64,000 nt of DNA from Scytonematopsis contorta HA4267-MV1 (GTDB taxonomy: Bacteria; Cyanobacteriota; Cyanobacteriia; Cyanobacteriales; Nostocaceae): positions 124,001 through 188,000 of the forward strand of contig JAHHIC010000031.1 in assembly GCA_019359035.1 (NCBI GenBank). The letters run 5' to 3'. A model generated the notes under the pieces. It was given only the letters and a program-made list of their open reading frames with translations, was not told the DNA's origin and searched no databases. Each line of letters begins with the position of its first letter. The first letter of the stretch is position 1. This document shows, one piece after another, positions 1-8,733 of this stretch. A program made the position numbers and the translations under genes.

Positions 1-561
1 TATGTCCTAGCTCATGTGCCAATATAAACGCTGTTCTCTAAGAGGGTGTTTATAAATAAAATATTAAGCGCTATGTATATTACAGTCCAGTATATTACAA
101 GCCAGCCAGCCAGCCAGCCAGTGACTAAAGTCACTGTCTAAAAGCTAAAGTCCTCTGAAGAGGACTAAGAAGAAATAAGATTTTTAGGAGTATTTTAAAG
201 TGCGTAAAATACTTATTTTGATGTATTACTCAGTCCTCTTTCAGAGGACTTCAGCTTTTAGACAGTGACTTTAGTCACTGGCTGACTTGGTAAGAACGAT
301 GCTTAATATTCTTTTCATAAACACGCTCTAATAAACTTCTCAGGAATACCAATTGCTTCTAAGTGTTAATCAGGTTAAGAGGAACAGTTAATTAATAACT
401 GATGATGGAAGCATATAACGGATAATTGATTGTTTTATGCTGATTGTGATGTTTATTTGGAATTTTTATCTTCTCAAACACATTCCATATAAGTAAAACC
501 ATATAAGTAAAAAATTCTCATATTAGCTGTAGTATAATCATATTGATGAAAAGAAACAGAA
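1..561. other. Gene-free left edge with a nested inverted-repeat element
   Basis: No credible gene is seen before the start codon at 562. The stretch is dominated by the inverted-repeat element at 41-329. The rest (330-561) is AT-rich and probably holds the promoter of the repeat-protein gene, but no clear -35/-10 pair can be assigned. Confidence 0.6.
41..329. repeat. MITE-like element with nested inverted repeats
   Basis: Outer inverted repeats lie at 41-70 and 301-329 (about 28 bp, few mismatches, beginning AGAGGGTGTTTAT on the left and AGAGCGTGTTTAT read inward from the right). Inside them a second inverted pair lies at about 117-166 and 232-281. It contains a small perfect hairpin, GTGACTAAAGTCAC, followed by GTCTAAAAGC and AGTCCTCT. 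CCAG units are repeated at 102-120. No transposase is encoded, so this looks like a non-autonomous element. Its inner arm is a relative of the hairpin elements at 40553-40606 and 51851-52370. Confidence 0.75.
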
Positions 562-888
562 ATGGTAGCGAACCAACCACAATCAGTAGAAGCTCGATTA
601 AGCCGTCTTGAAACCTTCTTTGCAAATGCAGGTGAAACGATAGCAGCGCAGAACAATGCGATTAACGCCCTTACAGTTAATGTAAATCGAAACAGCCAAG
701 CGATTGACGCACTCACAGTTAATGTAAATCGAAATAGCCAAGCGATTGACGCCCTGACAGTTCAAGTTAATAAAAACAGCCAAGCAATTGACGCCCTGAC
801 AACTAATGTAAATCGAAATAGCCAATCAATTGACGCCCTGACAGTTTATGGAAATCGAAACAAGAAACGGGTACAGATGATTATCTAA
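562..888 (+). CDS. 14-residue repeat coiled-coil protein, C-terminus replaced by out-of-frame kinase sequence
   Basis: Small protein of 108 residues. After about 33 N-terminal residues it consists of 14-residue repeats of the form (I/A)[13 protein letters not shown], four full copies plus part of a fifth (nucleotides 661-861, 42-bp units). The pattern suits a helical, coiled-coil-like rod. Related cyanobacterial proteins of unknown function usually continue into a conserved C-terminal part. Here the last residues (KKRVQMII) come from receiver-domain DNA read in the wrong frame, so the native C-terminus is lost. The repeat part could still be translated. No good ribosome site is seen. Function unknown. 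Confidence 0.55.
   Translation: MVANQPQSVEARLSRLETFFANAGETIAAQNNAINALTVNVNRNSQAIDALTVNVNRNSQAIDALTVQVNKNSQAIDALTTNVNRNSQSIDALTVYGNRNKKRVQMII
664..861 (+). repeat. 42-bp in-frame tandem repeat, about 4.7 copies
   Basis: Direct repeat of a 42-bp unit inside the coding region, encoding the 14-residue motif. Copies differ at a few bases. The array ends abruptly where similarity to a response-regulator receiver domain begins. Confidence 0.8.
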
Positions 889-1745
889 TCAAGCCCTTCT
901 CGGCACGAGAACTACTAGCACGAGTCGATGCCAACTTGCAATTAGCGCAGTTGCGACGCGAAGCGGTTTGTCGTGAAGAGGTTATGCGAGTAGCACACAC
1001 ACTCAACGCTCGTTTAGAACAACAGGTGAGAACACGCACAGCTCAACTTGAAGCTATTAACCAAGAACTAGAGGCGTTTTCTTCTTCGGTATCCCACGAC
1101 TTGCGAACACCGCTACGCTACATCAGCAGCTTTGCCGAACGGTTGAAAAGTAAGCTCGGTACAACTGTTCTCGATACATGAAGTTTGCAGGCTCTCGATA
1201 TTATCACCCAATCAGCTCTCCAAACAGAAAGAATGGTGGAGGAACTGTTGGAATTTTCGCGCTTGGGGCAGACGAAAATGCACTTCACAACTGTTATTAT
1301 GAGCCAATTGGCACAGCAAGTACAAGTAGAGTTACAGCCAGAACTGAGCGGGAGATCAGTCTATTGGCAAATTGAGCCATTACCAGAGGTAGAAGGCGAC
1401 CCAGTGCTGGTGTGGCTAGTGTTGCAAAATCTGCTGTCAAATGCCGTTAAGTATACTCGTGATTGCGTAGAAGCCACCATCGTGATTGGTAGCATCGAGG
1501 AGGAGCAGGAAGTGATTTTTTTTGTGAAAGATAATGGTGCAGGGTTTGACATGAGATACCAGGAGCGATTATTTAGAATGTTTCAACGGCTGCATCCGCA
1601 GGAGCAGTTTGCTGGAACAGGAGTTGGGCTGGCTACGGTACGGCGAATTGTTCATAGACATGGGGGACGCATCTGGGCAGAAGGCTCAATTAACCAGGGT
1701 GAAACCTTTTACTTTTCGCTCCCGAAATCTGAGGCTTTGTCATGA
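861..1745 (+). pseudogene. Broken hybrid histidine kinase (receiver remnant, HisKA, in-frame stop, HATPase)
   Basis: One reading frame from about 861 encodes the tail of a receiver domain ([19 protein letters not shown]), a coiled linker, a HisKA domain with the H-box [10 protein letters not shown] (His codon 1095-1097), then a TGA stop at 1179-1181. In the same frame the protein resumes directly (SLQALDIITQSAL) and continues through a HATPase domain with N-box NLLSNAVKYT, DNGAGFD and GTGVGLATV to a stop at 1743-1745. The gene has therefore lost its 5' part by fusion to the repeat gene and carries one nonsense codon. The downstream half is intact and could be made separately. Its stop overlaps the next start (ATGA, 1742-1745), so the two were probably co-translated. 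Confidence 0.85.
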
Positions 1746-4540
1746 CATCACTGCGGCTACTTTTATTAGAAGACAATCCTCTTGACGCAATGGCAATTAA
1801 TGCCGAGCTAACTGATGGCGGTATTGATGGCGAAACACTCAAGATAGAAACTAGTGATGAGTTTGTTAGAGCAATAGAAAATAATACATTTGACTTGATT
1901 TTGGCAAATTATGCCTTGCCCGGTTTTGATGGCATTTCCGCCTTAAAAATTGCCCAAAGAATTTGCCCTGATACACCCTTTATTTTTGTGTCTGGCACAA
2001 TGGGTGAAGAACTGGTAATTGAAGCCCTGAAACAGGGAGCCACTGACTATGTGCTAAAGCAACGCTTAGGGCGATTAGTGCCTTGTATCCAGCGAGCACT
2101 GCGGGAAGCCCAAGAAAAGCGCGAACATCAACTTGCTTTATCAGCACTGCACGATAGCGAGGCTCGTCTGCACCTTGTCGCTGCCAATCTGCCTAAAGGG
2201 GCTGTGTTCATTGTGGATCGAGATTTGCGCTATCAGCTTGCAGAAGGCGAAGCCTTGGAGCGGGTTGGCATGACCACGCAAGACTTTATCGGTAAAAACC
2301 TATGGGAAGCTATCGGAGAAACCCTAGCGACCATGTACGAACCTTACTACCGCCAAGCTTTGAATGGAGAACCATTTGTTTTAGAACACTACAGCCATAA
2401 TCGCTACTATCTTTCTCGTGGCACACCCTTACGCAACAATCGCGGCGAAATTGATGCTGTATTGTCAATGTCCTATGACATTACTGAGCGCAAACAAACC
2501 GAAGCCACCCTTAGACAAAGTGAAGCTCGCTTTCGGTCAATGGTGGCAAGTGCAAAAGAATATGCCATTATTACCGTTGATCCCAAGGAAGTTATTACTA
2601 GTTGGAGTGCTGGTGCGGAACATTTATTAGGGTATTCAGAAGCAGAAATTATTGGTCGTAATACTCGCATCCTTTACACCTTAGAAGATAACGCTCATAA
2701 TCGCGTTGGATGGGAATTGGAAACCGCCCAGACTCAAGGACAGGCAGAAAATGAGTGCTGGCATGTACGCAAGGATGGTAGCCGCTTTTGGGGTAGCGGT
2801 TTTGTCATGCCCTTACGGGATGAAGCAAACGAGGTGCAAGGATTTATCAAAATCATGCGCGACGTAACTTTACAAAGACAAGCCGAGCAACGCCTGCGGT
2901 TACTCTATGACATTACCAGCGACCTATTGGCTGCCGAGCAACCGACAGCGCTAATGCAAAACCTATTCAGCAAACTTTCACCCCAGCTAGGGCTGGACTA
3001 TTACTATAACTACATTGTCGAGGAAAAAGATAAGCGCCCCATACTGCATTTGAAAAACTATGGAGGCATTACTCCAGAGTTGGCCTCGGCAATTGAATGG
3101 ATTGAGTTCGGCGAACATATCTGTGGATTGGTGGCTCAAGAACGGCAGCAAATCGTTCTAGACGAAGCCCAAATTGCCACTCATCCTTATGCTCAAATAC
3201 TCCGTAATGGACGTGTTACTGCTTATATTTGTCTACCGTTAATTGTCCAGGAACGATTACTCGGAACCATCTCGTTTGCGAGCTGCACCCGTACCAAGTT
3301 TACCCAAGAAGAAGTCGATTTACTGCATTTGATGTCTGAGCAGGTAGTAATCGCCCTTGATAGAGCAAACCTAATCGCCTCCATCCAACAACATGCAGAA
3401 CAGTTGCAACAAGCTAACCAGATTAAAGACGAGTTTTTAGCGGTGTTGTCCCACGAGTTGCGGTCACCCCTCCACCCAATTTTGGGCTGGACACGCCTAT
3501 TACAAAAAGGTAAGCTCAGTGCTACCCGTCAGAGCGAAGCACTGCAAACGATTGAACGTAACGCTAAACTGCAATCACAATTAGTTGAAGACTTACTCGA
3601 CGTTTCCCGGATTATGCGGGGTAAGTTGTCTTTGACAGTAGCGGCTCCCATTCATTTAAATTACGTGATTTCAGCCGCTGTGGAAACGGTGCGTTTAGCA
3701 GCAGAAGCCAAAAATATTCAGTTAGACATTAATCTTGAACCGATAGCACCTATTTCTGGTGATACTGCCCGCTTGCAACAAGTGGTGTGGAACTTGCTGT
3801 CCAATGCAATCAAATTTACACCAGATAACGGAAAAGTAACCGTTGAATTAAAGCAAATTGAACAACTCGCTCAATTACGGGTAATAGATACAGGCAAAGG
3901 TATTCAACCAAATTTTTTACCGTATGTGTTTGAGTATTTCCGTCAAGAAGATAGCTCAACAACCCGCAGATTTTCTGGCTTGGGTTTGGGACTGGCTATT
4001 GTGCGTCAAATCGTGGAACTGCATGGTGGCACAGTCAAAGCAGAAAGCTTGGGTGAAAACCAAGGGGCAACCTTTACAGTGCAAATACCCATCTGGAAGG
4101 AAAAACCAGAAATTGTAATTGAGCCAGCCTCGTCTGGAGTAGAAAAAGCAGAGACTTCTTTAAGTAACCTAGAAATTTTGGTCGTGGATGATAGTACTGA
4201 TGCTCGCGAATTTCAAGCATTTTTACTAGAAAAACATGGCGCAAAGGTTACAGCCGTAGCCTCTGGACAAGAAGCATTACAAATGATTGAGTGTTTCATT
4301 CCTGATGTAATTGTGAGTGACATAGGCATGGCTGGTATGGATGGCTACATGCTAATCCAGCAAATTCGTTCGCGACCAGCCAATCAGGGAAGAAATATTC
4401 CGGCGATCGCACTAACTGCTTATGCGGGAGACAGTGACCAACAAAAAGCACTGGATGCTGGATTTCAAGCACATGTTACGAAGCCATTACAACCAGAGGA
4501 GTTAGTGAGGAAGGTTGTAAGTGTGATATCACGAGGCTGA
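1742..4540 (+). CDS. Hybrid sensor histidine kinase (REC-PAS-PAS-GAF-HisKA-HATPase-REC)
   Basis: Soluble 932-residue multidomain sensor kinase. Domains in order: receiver (about 4-125), PAS (145-255), PAS with PAC (265-380), GAF (390-545), HisKA with H-box LSHELRSPL (His571), HATPase with NLLSNAIKFTP, DTGKGI and GLGLGLAI, and a C-terminal receiver (about 805-930) with phospho-acceptor Asp860 in VSDIGMAGMDG. In the N-terminal receiver the usual acceptor Asp is Asn56 (LILANYALPG), so that domain probably cannot be phosphorylated and may act as a docking module. No transmembrane segment. The start overlaps the preceding kinase remnant by four bases. The signal sensed is unknown. Confidence 0.9.
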   Translation: MTSLRLLLLEDNPLDAMAINAELTDGGIDGETLKIETSDEFVRAIENNTFDLILANYALPGFDGISALKIAQRICPDTPFIFVSGTMGEELVIEALKQGATDYVLKQRLGRLVPCIQRALREAQEKREHQLALSALHDSEARLHLVAANLPKGAVFIVDRDLRYQLAEGEALERVGMTTQDFIGKNLWEAIGETLATMYEPYYRQALNGEPFVLEHYSHNRYYLSRGTPLRNNRGEIDAVLSMSYDITERKQTEATLRQSEARFRSMVASAKEYAIITVDPKEVITSWSAGAEHLLGYSEAEIIGRNTRILYTLEDNAHNRVGWELETAQTQGQAENECWHVRKDGSRFWGSGFVMPLRDEANEVQGFIKIMRDVTLQRQAEQRLRLLYDITSDLLAAEQPTALMQNLFSKLSPQLGLDYYYNYIVEEKDKRPILHLKNYGGITPELASAIEWIEFGEHICGLVAQERQQIVLDEAQIATHPYAQILRNGRVTAYICLPLIVQERLLGTISFASCTRTKFTQEEVDLLHLMSEQVVIALDRANLIASIQQHAEQLQQANQIKDEFLAVLSHELRSPLHPILGWTRLLQKGKLSATRQSEALQTIERNAKLQSQLVEDLLDVSRIMRGKLSLTVAAPIHLNYVISAAVETVRLAAEAKNIQLDINLEPIAPISGDTARLQQVVWNLLSNAIKFTPDNGKVTVELKQIEQLAQLRVIDTGKGIQPNFLPYVFEYFRQEDSSTTRRFSGLGLGLAIVRQIVELHGGTVKAESLGENQGATFTVQIPIWKEKPEIVIEPASSGVEKAETSLSNLEILVVDDSTDAREFQAFLLEKHGAKVTAVASGQEALQMIECFIPDVIVSDIGMAGMDGYMLIQQIRSRPANQGRNIPAIALTAYAGDSDQQKALDAGFQAHVTKPLQPEELVRKVVSVISRG

Positions 4541-4783
4541 CTTGAACATAAATGAATACAAATTGTTCACAACCAAAAATAAAAATTAGAATTTGAAAGA
4601 ATTAATAATCTGATAGGATTCATACACTATTAATGTTAAATAAAATAGATATTTAAGATAATAAAAATTAAATTTTATTTTGATACTACAGCAATCCTAT
4701 ATAAGTAGTGAACAGTACGAGAATAGAACGAACCGCCAAGAGTCCAAGAAAGCCAAGTTTAAGGAGTTAAGATATATAAAATT

Positions 4784-5098
4784 ATGTTAGTAAATCCAGA
4801 CGCTTCTGTTGTAATGCCGATTTATTACCAAGTAGCTCGACGTCAAGGTAAAGAATGGGCTTTTATACATGGAGAGACATTTTACAATCATTACAACTTA
4901 CCCCGTTTTTCTATCGAAGATACCTTCACGGGGTTTGGAACTTCGCTTTCCTTGGTTGCGGGAGAGTTTTTTAGAATCAATGGTGGTCAAGAAGGATATT
5001 ATTTAGCTAACATTCTGGAAAAAAAATATTATTACTGTGGTAAAAATTATCAAAATGTCAAAGCTAAATTAAACGAGTTGGGAATTAACAGCTTTTAA
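4784..5098 (+). CDS. Hypothetical protein, 104 residues
   Basis: Small soluble-looking protein without signal peptide or membrane segment. It is rich in aromatic residues, with FIHGETFYNHYNLPRF in the middle and a Tyr cluster near the C-terminus. I do not recognise a domain. An AAGGAG sequence lies upstream, but about 17 bases from the ATG, which is longer than ideal. The upstream spacer contains the phrase CGCCAAGAGTCCAAGAAAG, a kind of low-complexity sequence often seen between cyanobacterial genes. It stands alone between a kinase and the MOSC-fusion gene. Confidence 0.5.
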   Translation: MLVNPDASVVMPIYYQVARRQGKEWAFIHGETFYNHYNLPRFSIEDTFTGFGTSLSLVAGEFFRINGGQEGYYLANILEKKYYYCGKNYQNVKAKLNELGINSF

Positions 5099-5241
5099 AA
5101 ATCTATTAATATAAAGCTTGAAACTGTCCTTTTAATCTACCCATGTGAGTGCGGCTCCTTTTCCTACTTCTCAAAATGTAGTAGATATTAACTAATATTG
5201 TAAAATAATTGATGACTCGATGTTTAGTTTGAAAAACAGCA

Positions 5242-6027
5242 ATGTCTAGTAAATATAGCTACATTACTCATCTGTTTACCAAGCTGAAACACGGCTCTGA
5301 GATGACAGAAGTAGCAAAATTAAGTTTCAAAGTAGGTTATGGGATAGAAGGAGATATAAATGCTAACCCTATCAGCCCCAGACAAGTTTTAATTGTTAGA
5401 CACGAAGATATTTTGGAACTGTCTATTCCACCAGGCAAATTACGAGAAAATATTGTGATTAAAAATGTTAATCAGGAGCAGTTTTTACCTGGGTCAATTA
5501 TATGTTGTGACAATGGCGCTGTAATTCGTTTAACTTTTTATTGTGAACCTTGTAAGCGAATATCACATTTAGTTGATTCATTAAAAGTTATAGAACGTAA
5601 AAGAGGAATTTTAGGAGTCGTAATTACGGGAGGAGAAATAGAGGTAGGTAATAATTTTCAGATTGAGAACAATAAATTCCCTACATTATCGGAAAACTCA
5701 TATGAACGTTTCTTATATTTTGTTGCTAAAATTCCAAAAGGTAAAGTAGTAACTTACAAGCAAATAATTTATGGTATAGGAGTTGGTAATAGCTATATGA
5801 GAGCGATTCCTACATATCTGAAAAAAACTTCTGCTGCTGATTATCCTATACATCGAATATTAGATTCTGAAGGTAAATTAATACAACATGTTCACAATCA
5901 GAAAGAAAAATTAGAGTCAGAAGGAATTGACGTGTTATACAAAGCTGATTTGTTAAATAATTCCAACAATTACTGTGTTGCTTTAAGCAAATATATATGG
6001 GAAGACCAAAATATATATTTAATATAA
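5242..6027 (+). CDS. MOSC domain fused to alkyltransferase-like (MGMT DNA-binding) domain
   Basis: Two domains in 261 residues. Residues 1-142 look like a MOSC domain (GYGIEGD at 32-38, RQV at 47-49, LREN at 67-70, and CEPC with Cys101 and Cys104); MOSC domains bind sulfur or molybdenum cofactor through a conserved Cys. Residues 153-225 match the DNA-binding domain of O6-alkylguanine-DNA alkyltransferase (KIPKGKVVTYKQI; Tyr172; Arg187 at the arginine-finger position; QKEKLESEGI). The alkyl-acceptor motif PCHR reads PIHR (202-205), so the protein cannot repair by alkyl transfer and belongs with alkyltransferase-like proteins that only bind damaged bases. The link between a sulfur carrier domain and a lesion-binding domain is unusual; its function is unknown. 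Confidence 0.75.
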   Translation: MSSKYSYITHLFTKLKHGSEMTEVAKLSFKVGYGIEGDINANPISPRQVLIVRHEDILELSIPPGKLRENIVIKNVNQEQFLPGSIICCDNGAVIRLTFYCEPCKRISHLVDSLKVIERKRGILGVVITGGEIEVGNNFQIENNKFPTLSENSYERFLYFVAKIPKGKVVTYKQIIYGIGVGNSYMRAIPTYLKKTSAADYPIHRILDSEGKLIQHVHNQKEKLESEGIDVLYKADLLNNSNNYCVALSKYIWEDQNIYLI

Positions 6028-6389
6028 TCTATTAAGTTAAAACATATTTAAACTGCATAATTTAAATTCATCTAACTCTTGTGGGGTTATTGAACTCTTG
6101 TGGGGTTATTGAACTCTTGTAGGGTGGGCATCGCAAGCCCCGCCCTCATATGTAGCCCCGGTATCCAAATTAAATGTGAAACAACTTAACATACTCTACC
6201 TGTAGAAGAAAGTTTGATTAACTAGACTTTGCGACATAGTAGGAATAATACCTTTGAAAGACGTAACCATACTGATGTCACCCTAAGATTATTAGAGTCA
6301 AAAGTTTACAATTTACGCAAAATATCTGGTATCGACAAGCAAGCCCATATAAAAAAGCGTGGATTAACTACATAGGAGTTTAAATAGTA
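6028..6389. other. Intergenic region with short direct repeats and a small hairpin
   Basis: Holds about two and a half copies of a 20-bp unit containing AACTCTTGTGGGGTTATTG (6074-6122), followed by a GC-rich partial palindrome, GGGTGGGC with GCCC-GCCC (6122-6146), of a type scattered through cyanobacterial genomes. It may help end transcription of the MOSC-fusion gene. The remainder is AT-rich and leads to an AGGAG ribosome site before 6390. Confidence 0.5.
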
Positions 6390-7193
6390 ATGAATAGTTC
6401 ACTAACCCGACCCTTGGCTGTTGTTACAGGGGCTTCTAACGGTATTGGTTACGAACTCGGCAAACAATTTGCTCAAAATGGTTTTGACCTCCTCGTAACA
6501 GCTACTGGAACTAGTATTAATGAAGCAGCTCAAGCCTTTGAAGAACTGGGAGCAAAGGTAGAGACAGTGCAATCAGACCTTGCCACATATGAAGGAGTTG
6601 AAACGCTTTACAACAAAATTAAAGCGATGAATCGTCCAGTAGATGCAATAGCTATCAATGCGGGTGTCGGTGTCGGGGGTGATTTTGCTCGTGAGACCAA
6701 GCTGGAGGACGAACTCAATCTTATTAACTTGAACGTCGTATCATCTGTCCATCTGGCCAAGAGAGTTGTAAAGGACATGGTTGAGCGCGGTAAGGGTCGT
6801 ATTCTATTCACTTCGTCCATCGCTGCCATAATGCCAGGAACATTCGAGGCGGTTTACGCGGCTTCTAAAGCGTTTATACAATCCTTTTCAGAGGCACTGA
6901 GAAATGAGTTGAAGGATACAGGTGTTACTGTAACTGCGCTTATGCCCGGGCCAACTGATACCAACTTCTTTCATCGTGCGGGTATGGATGATACAAAGGT
7001 GGGTGCAGATAAAAAAGATGACCCCGCTGAGGTTGCTAAGCAGGGTTTTGAGGCATTGATGGCTGGTAAGGATGAGATTATTGCGGGTTCGCTTAAAACA
7101 AAATTACAAGGTATGGTGAGCAAGGTATTACCTGAGACAGTAAATGCCGAGCTTCATCGCAGTCTGAGTGAACCTGGGTCAGCTAGCAAGTAA
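6390..7193 (+). CDS. Short-chain dehydrogenase/reductase
   Basis: Classical SDR of 267 residues with the cofactor motif TGASNGIG (13-20), the structural NAGVGVGG motif, the catalytic Ser region LFTSSIAAIMPG and the YAASK motif (Tyr156, Lys160). Such enzymes oxidise alcohols or reduce carbonyls with NAD(P)H in the cytoplasm; the substrate cannot be read from sequence. The C-terminal part is of the kind found in broad-specificity short-chain oxidoreductases. The start is supported by AGGAG about 11 bases upstream. Flanking genes give no pathway hint; it is probably transcribed alone. Confidence 0.9.
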   Translation: MNSSLTRPLAVVTGASNGIGYELGKQFAQNGFDLLVTATGTSINEAAQAFEELGAKVETVQSDLATYEGVETLYNKIKAMNRPVDAIAINAGVGVGGDFARETKLEDELNLINLNVVSSVHLAKRVVKDMVERGKGRILFTSSIAAIMPGTFEAVYAASKAFIQSFSEALRNELKDTGVTVTALMPGPTDTNFFHRAGMDDTKVGADKKDDPAEVAKQGFEALMAGKDEIIAGSLKTKLQGMVSKVLPETVNAELHRSLSEPGSASK

Positions 7194-7240
7194 CCCACTC
7201 ATTTAAATTAAAGTTATAAACTTAACCAATCACATCGTAG

Positions 7241-7518
7241 TGCGAGCATCTTGCTCGCTCGTTGCTGGTAGCGAGTTCGTTGCTGGTAGCGAGCTACGCA
7301 ACAGGCCAGCGAGCAGGATGCTCTCGCACTACGCAACAGGCCAACGAGCAGGATGCTCTCGCACTACGCAACAGGCCAACGAGCAGGATGCTCTCGCACT
7401 ACGCAACAGGCTAGCGAGCAGGATGCTCTCGCACTACGCAACAGGCTAGCGAGCAGGATGCTCTCGCACTACGCAACAGGCTAGCGAGCAGGATGCTCGC
7501 ACTACGACGCAACAAGCT
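7241..7518. repeat. 35-bp tandem repeat array, six copies, hairpin-forming
   Basis: Six near-identical 35-bp units at 35-base spacing (the GAGCAGGATG core starts at 7311, 7346, 7381, 7416, 7451 and 7486). They are preceded by degenerate copies and by a hairpin, GCGAGCATCTTGCTCGC (7243-7259). Each unit carries GCGAG and CTCGC arms and so can fold. The core is a diverged form of the GGGAGCATCTTGCTCCC palindrome seen at 22598-22614 and 45791-45807. Variation is mostly at the unit ends (GGCCA, GGCTA). Open frames across it are artefacts. It fills the gap between convergent genes. Confidence 0.85.
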
Positions 7519-7521
7519 CTT

Positions 7522-8733
7522 TTACCTCGAGGTATAAGAAACACGATAAATTACACCGTTTGTATCATCAGTAAACAGTAGTGACCCGTCCCGTGTTATC
7601 GCTAAACCAACTGGTCTCCCAAACTGTGTTGTCGAGTCTTTAGATAAAAATCCAGTCACAAAATCTTCAAACTTTACAGCTTTACCATTTTGGTAACGTA
7701 CCCGTACAACTTTGTACCCCACAGGTGGATTGCGATTCCAAGAACCTCGCATAGTTACAAATGCATCACCAGTATAGTCTGCTGGAAATTGCTTTCCTGT
7801 GTAAAACACCATTGCCAAAGGCGCACTATGAGCCGTGTAAGTTATTATAGGAGCCTGAGTCTTACTACAGTATTCTTCCTTAGTCGTTCCTTGTGGGTCA
7901 GAAGATAGGTAAACATCTGGACGCTTATCAGCCCAACAAAAAGGCCATCCGTAATCTCCACCTTCGACAATACGGTTTAGTTCCTCCGGTGGTAAGTCAT
8001 TTCCTCGCCAATCAGAACCGTGGTCTAACCCCCAAAGTTCGCGTGTTTGCGGATGCCAAGCAAAGCCGATAGTATTCCGTAGTCCCTTTGCGTAAACAGA
8101 ACGATTACTACCATCTGGTCGCGCTCGTAATAGAGTAGCACTTTGGGGATTTGTTTCAGCGCAAGCATTACAAGTACTACCCACCGAAATATAAAGCATC
8201 CCATCTGGACCAAAAGCAATAGTACGGTTTGGATGTTGTCCTGCATCAGGTAAATCGGAAATCAAAGTTTGCAGTTTTCCAATGGAGCCGTTCGGTTGTA
8301 AATCAGCAGCATACAAATTTTTATCAGTGACAAGGTAAAGCCGATTTTGATTGATAGTAATGCCATTAACGTATTTCAGTCCTTTGGCAACAGTCGTGAT
8401 TGAGTCAGAACGTCCATCTAAGTTGGTATCACGTAGCGCAACAACATCACCTTGCTCGCGTCTGGTGACGTAAACTGTACCGTTGGGAGCAATAGCCAAG
8501 TTGCGAGGATTACCCAAATCTTTAGCAAATACACTAATTTGAAACCCAGGAGGTAATTGCAACTGTCGTAAGAGAGATTCGTTAAACTCTAATTTTTGCG
8601 GTGTTGCTAAGTAGCCTTCCACTCGCTCAATTCTTCTCTTTTCTGGCTGCTGCGAATTAACGGCTTGAGCAATTCCTAATACTGCAACGCATCCTATTAA
8701 AAAATAGCTTGATTTTTTTAGTAATTTTATCAT
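7522..8733 (-). CDS. PQQ-dependent sugar (sorbosone-type) dehydrogenase, secreted
   Basis: Protein of 403 residues with an N-terminal signal peptide (hydrophobic core YFLIGCVAVLGIAQAV, cleavage near residue 26-28). The rest is a beta-propeller of the glucose/L-sorbosone dehydrogenase family: LPPGFQISVFAKDLGNPRNL at the start of the propeller, LDGRSDSI, PDGMLYISVGSTCNAC and LWGLDHGSDWRGNDLPPEE, the last a characteristic segment near the quinone site. It probably oxidises sugars or related aldehydes in the periplasm; the substrate is unknown, and many cyanobacterial members are uncharacterised. The start is backed by GGAG seven bases upstream. Confidence 0.85.
   Translation of the reverse strand: MIKLLKKSSYFLIGCVAVLGIAQAVNSQQPEKRRIERVEGYLATPQKLEFNESLLRQLQLPPGFQISVFAKDLGNPRNLAIAPNGTVYVTRREQGDVVALRDTNLDGRSDSITTVAKGLKYVNGITINQNRLYLVTDKNLYAADLQPNGSIGKLQTLISDLPDAGQHPNRTIAFGPDGMLYISVGSTCNACAETNPQSATLLRARPDGSNRSVYAKGLRNTIGFAWHPQTRELWGLDHGSDWRGNDLPPEELNRIVEGGDYGWPFCWADKRPDVYLSSDPQGTTKEEYCSKTQAPIITYTAHSAPLAMVFYTGKQFPADYTGDAFVTMRGSWNRNPPVGYKVVRVRYQNGKAVKFEDFVTGFLSKDSTTQFGRPVGLAITRDGSLLFTDDTNGVIYRVSYTSR

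Noticed and set aside
7240-7449. Open frame over the 35-bp array
   Set aside because: It translates only tandem repeat sequence with no other coding evidence.
7241-7518. Possible CRISPR array
   Set aside because: The units are contiguous or nearly identical throughout, with no unique spacers and no cas genes. The same applies to the arrays at 40379, 45791 and 51851.
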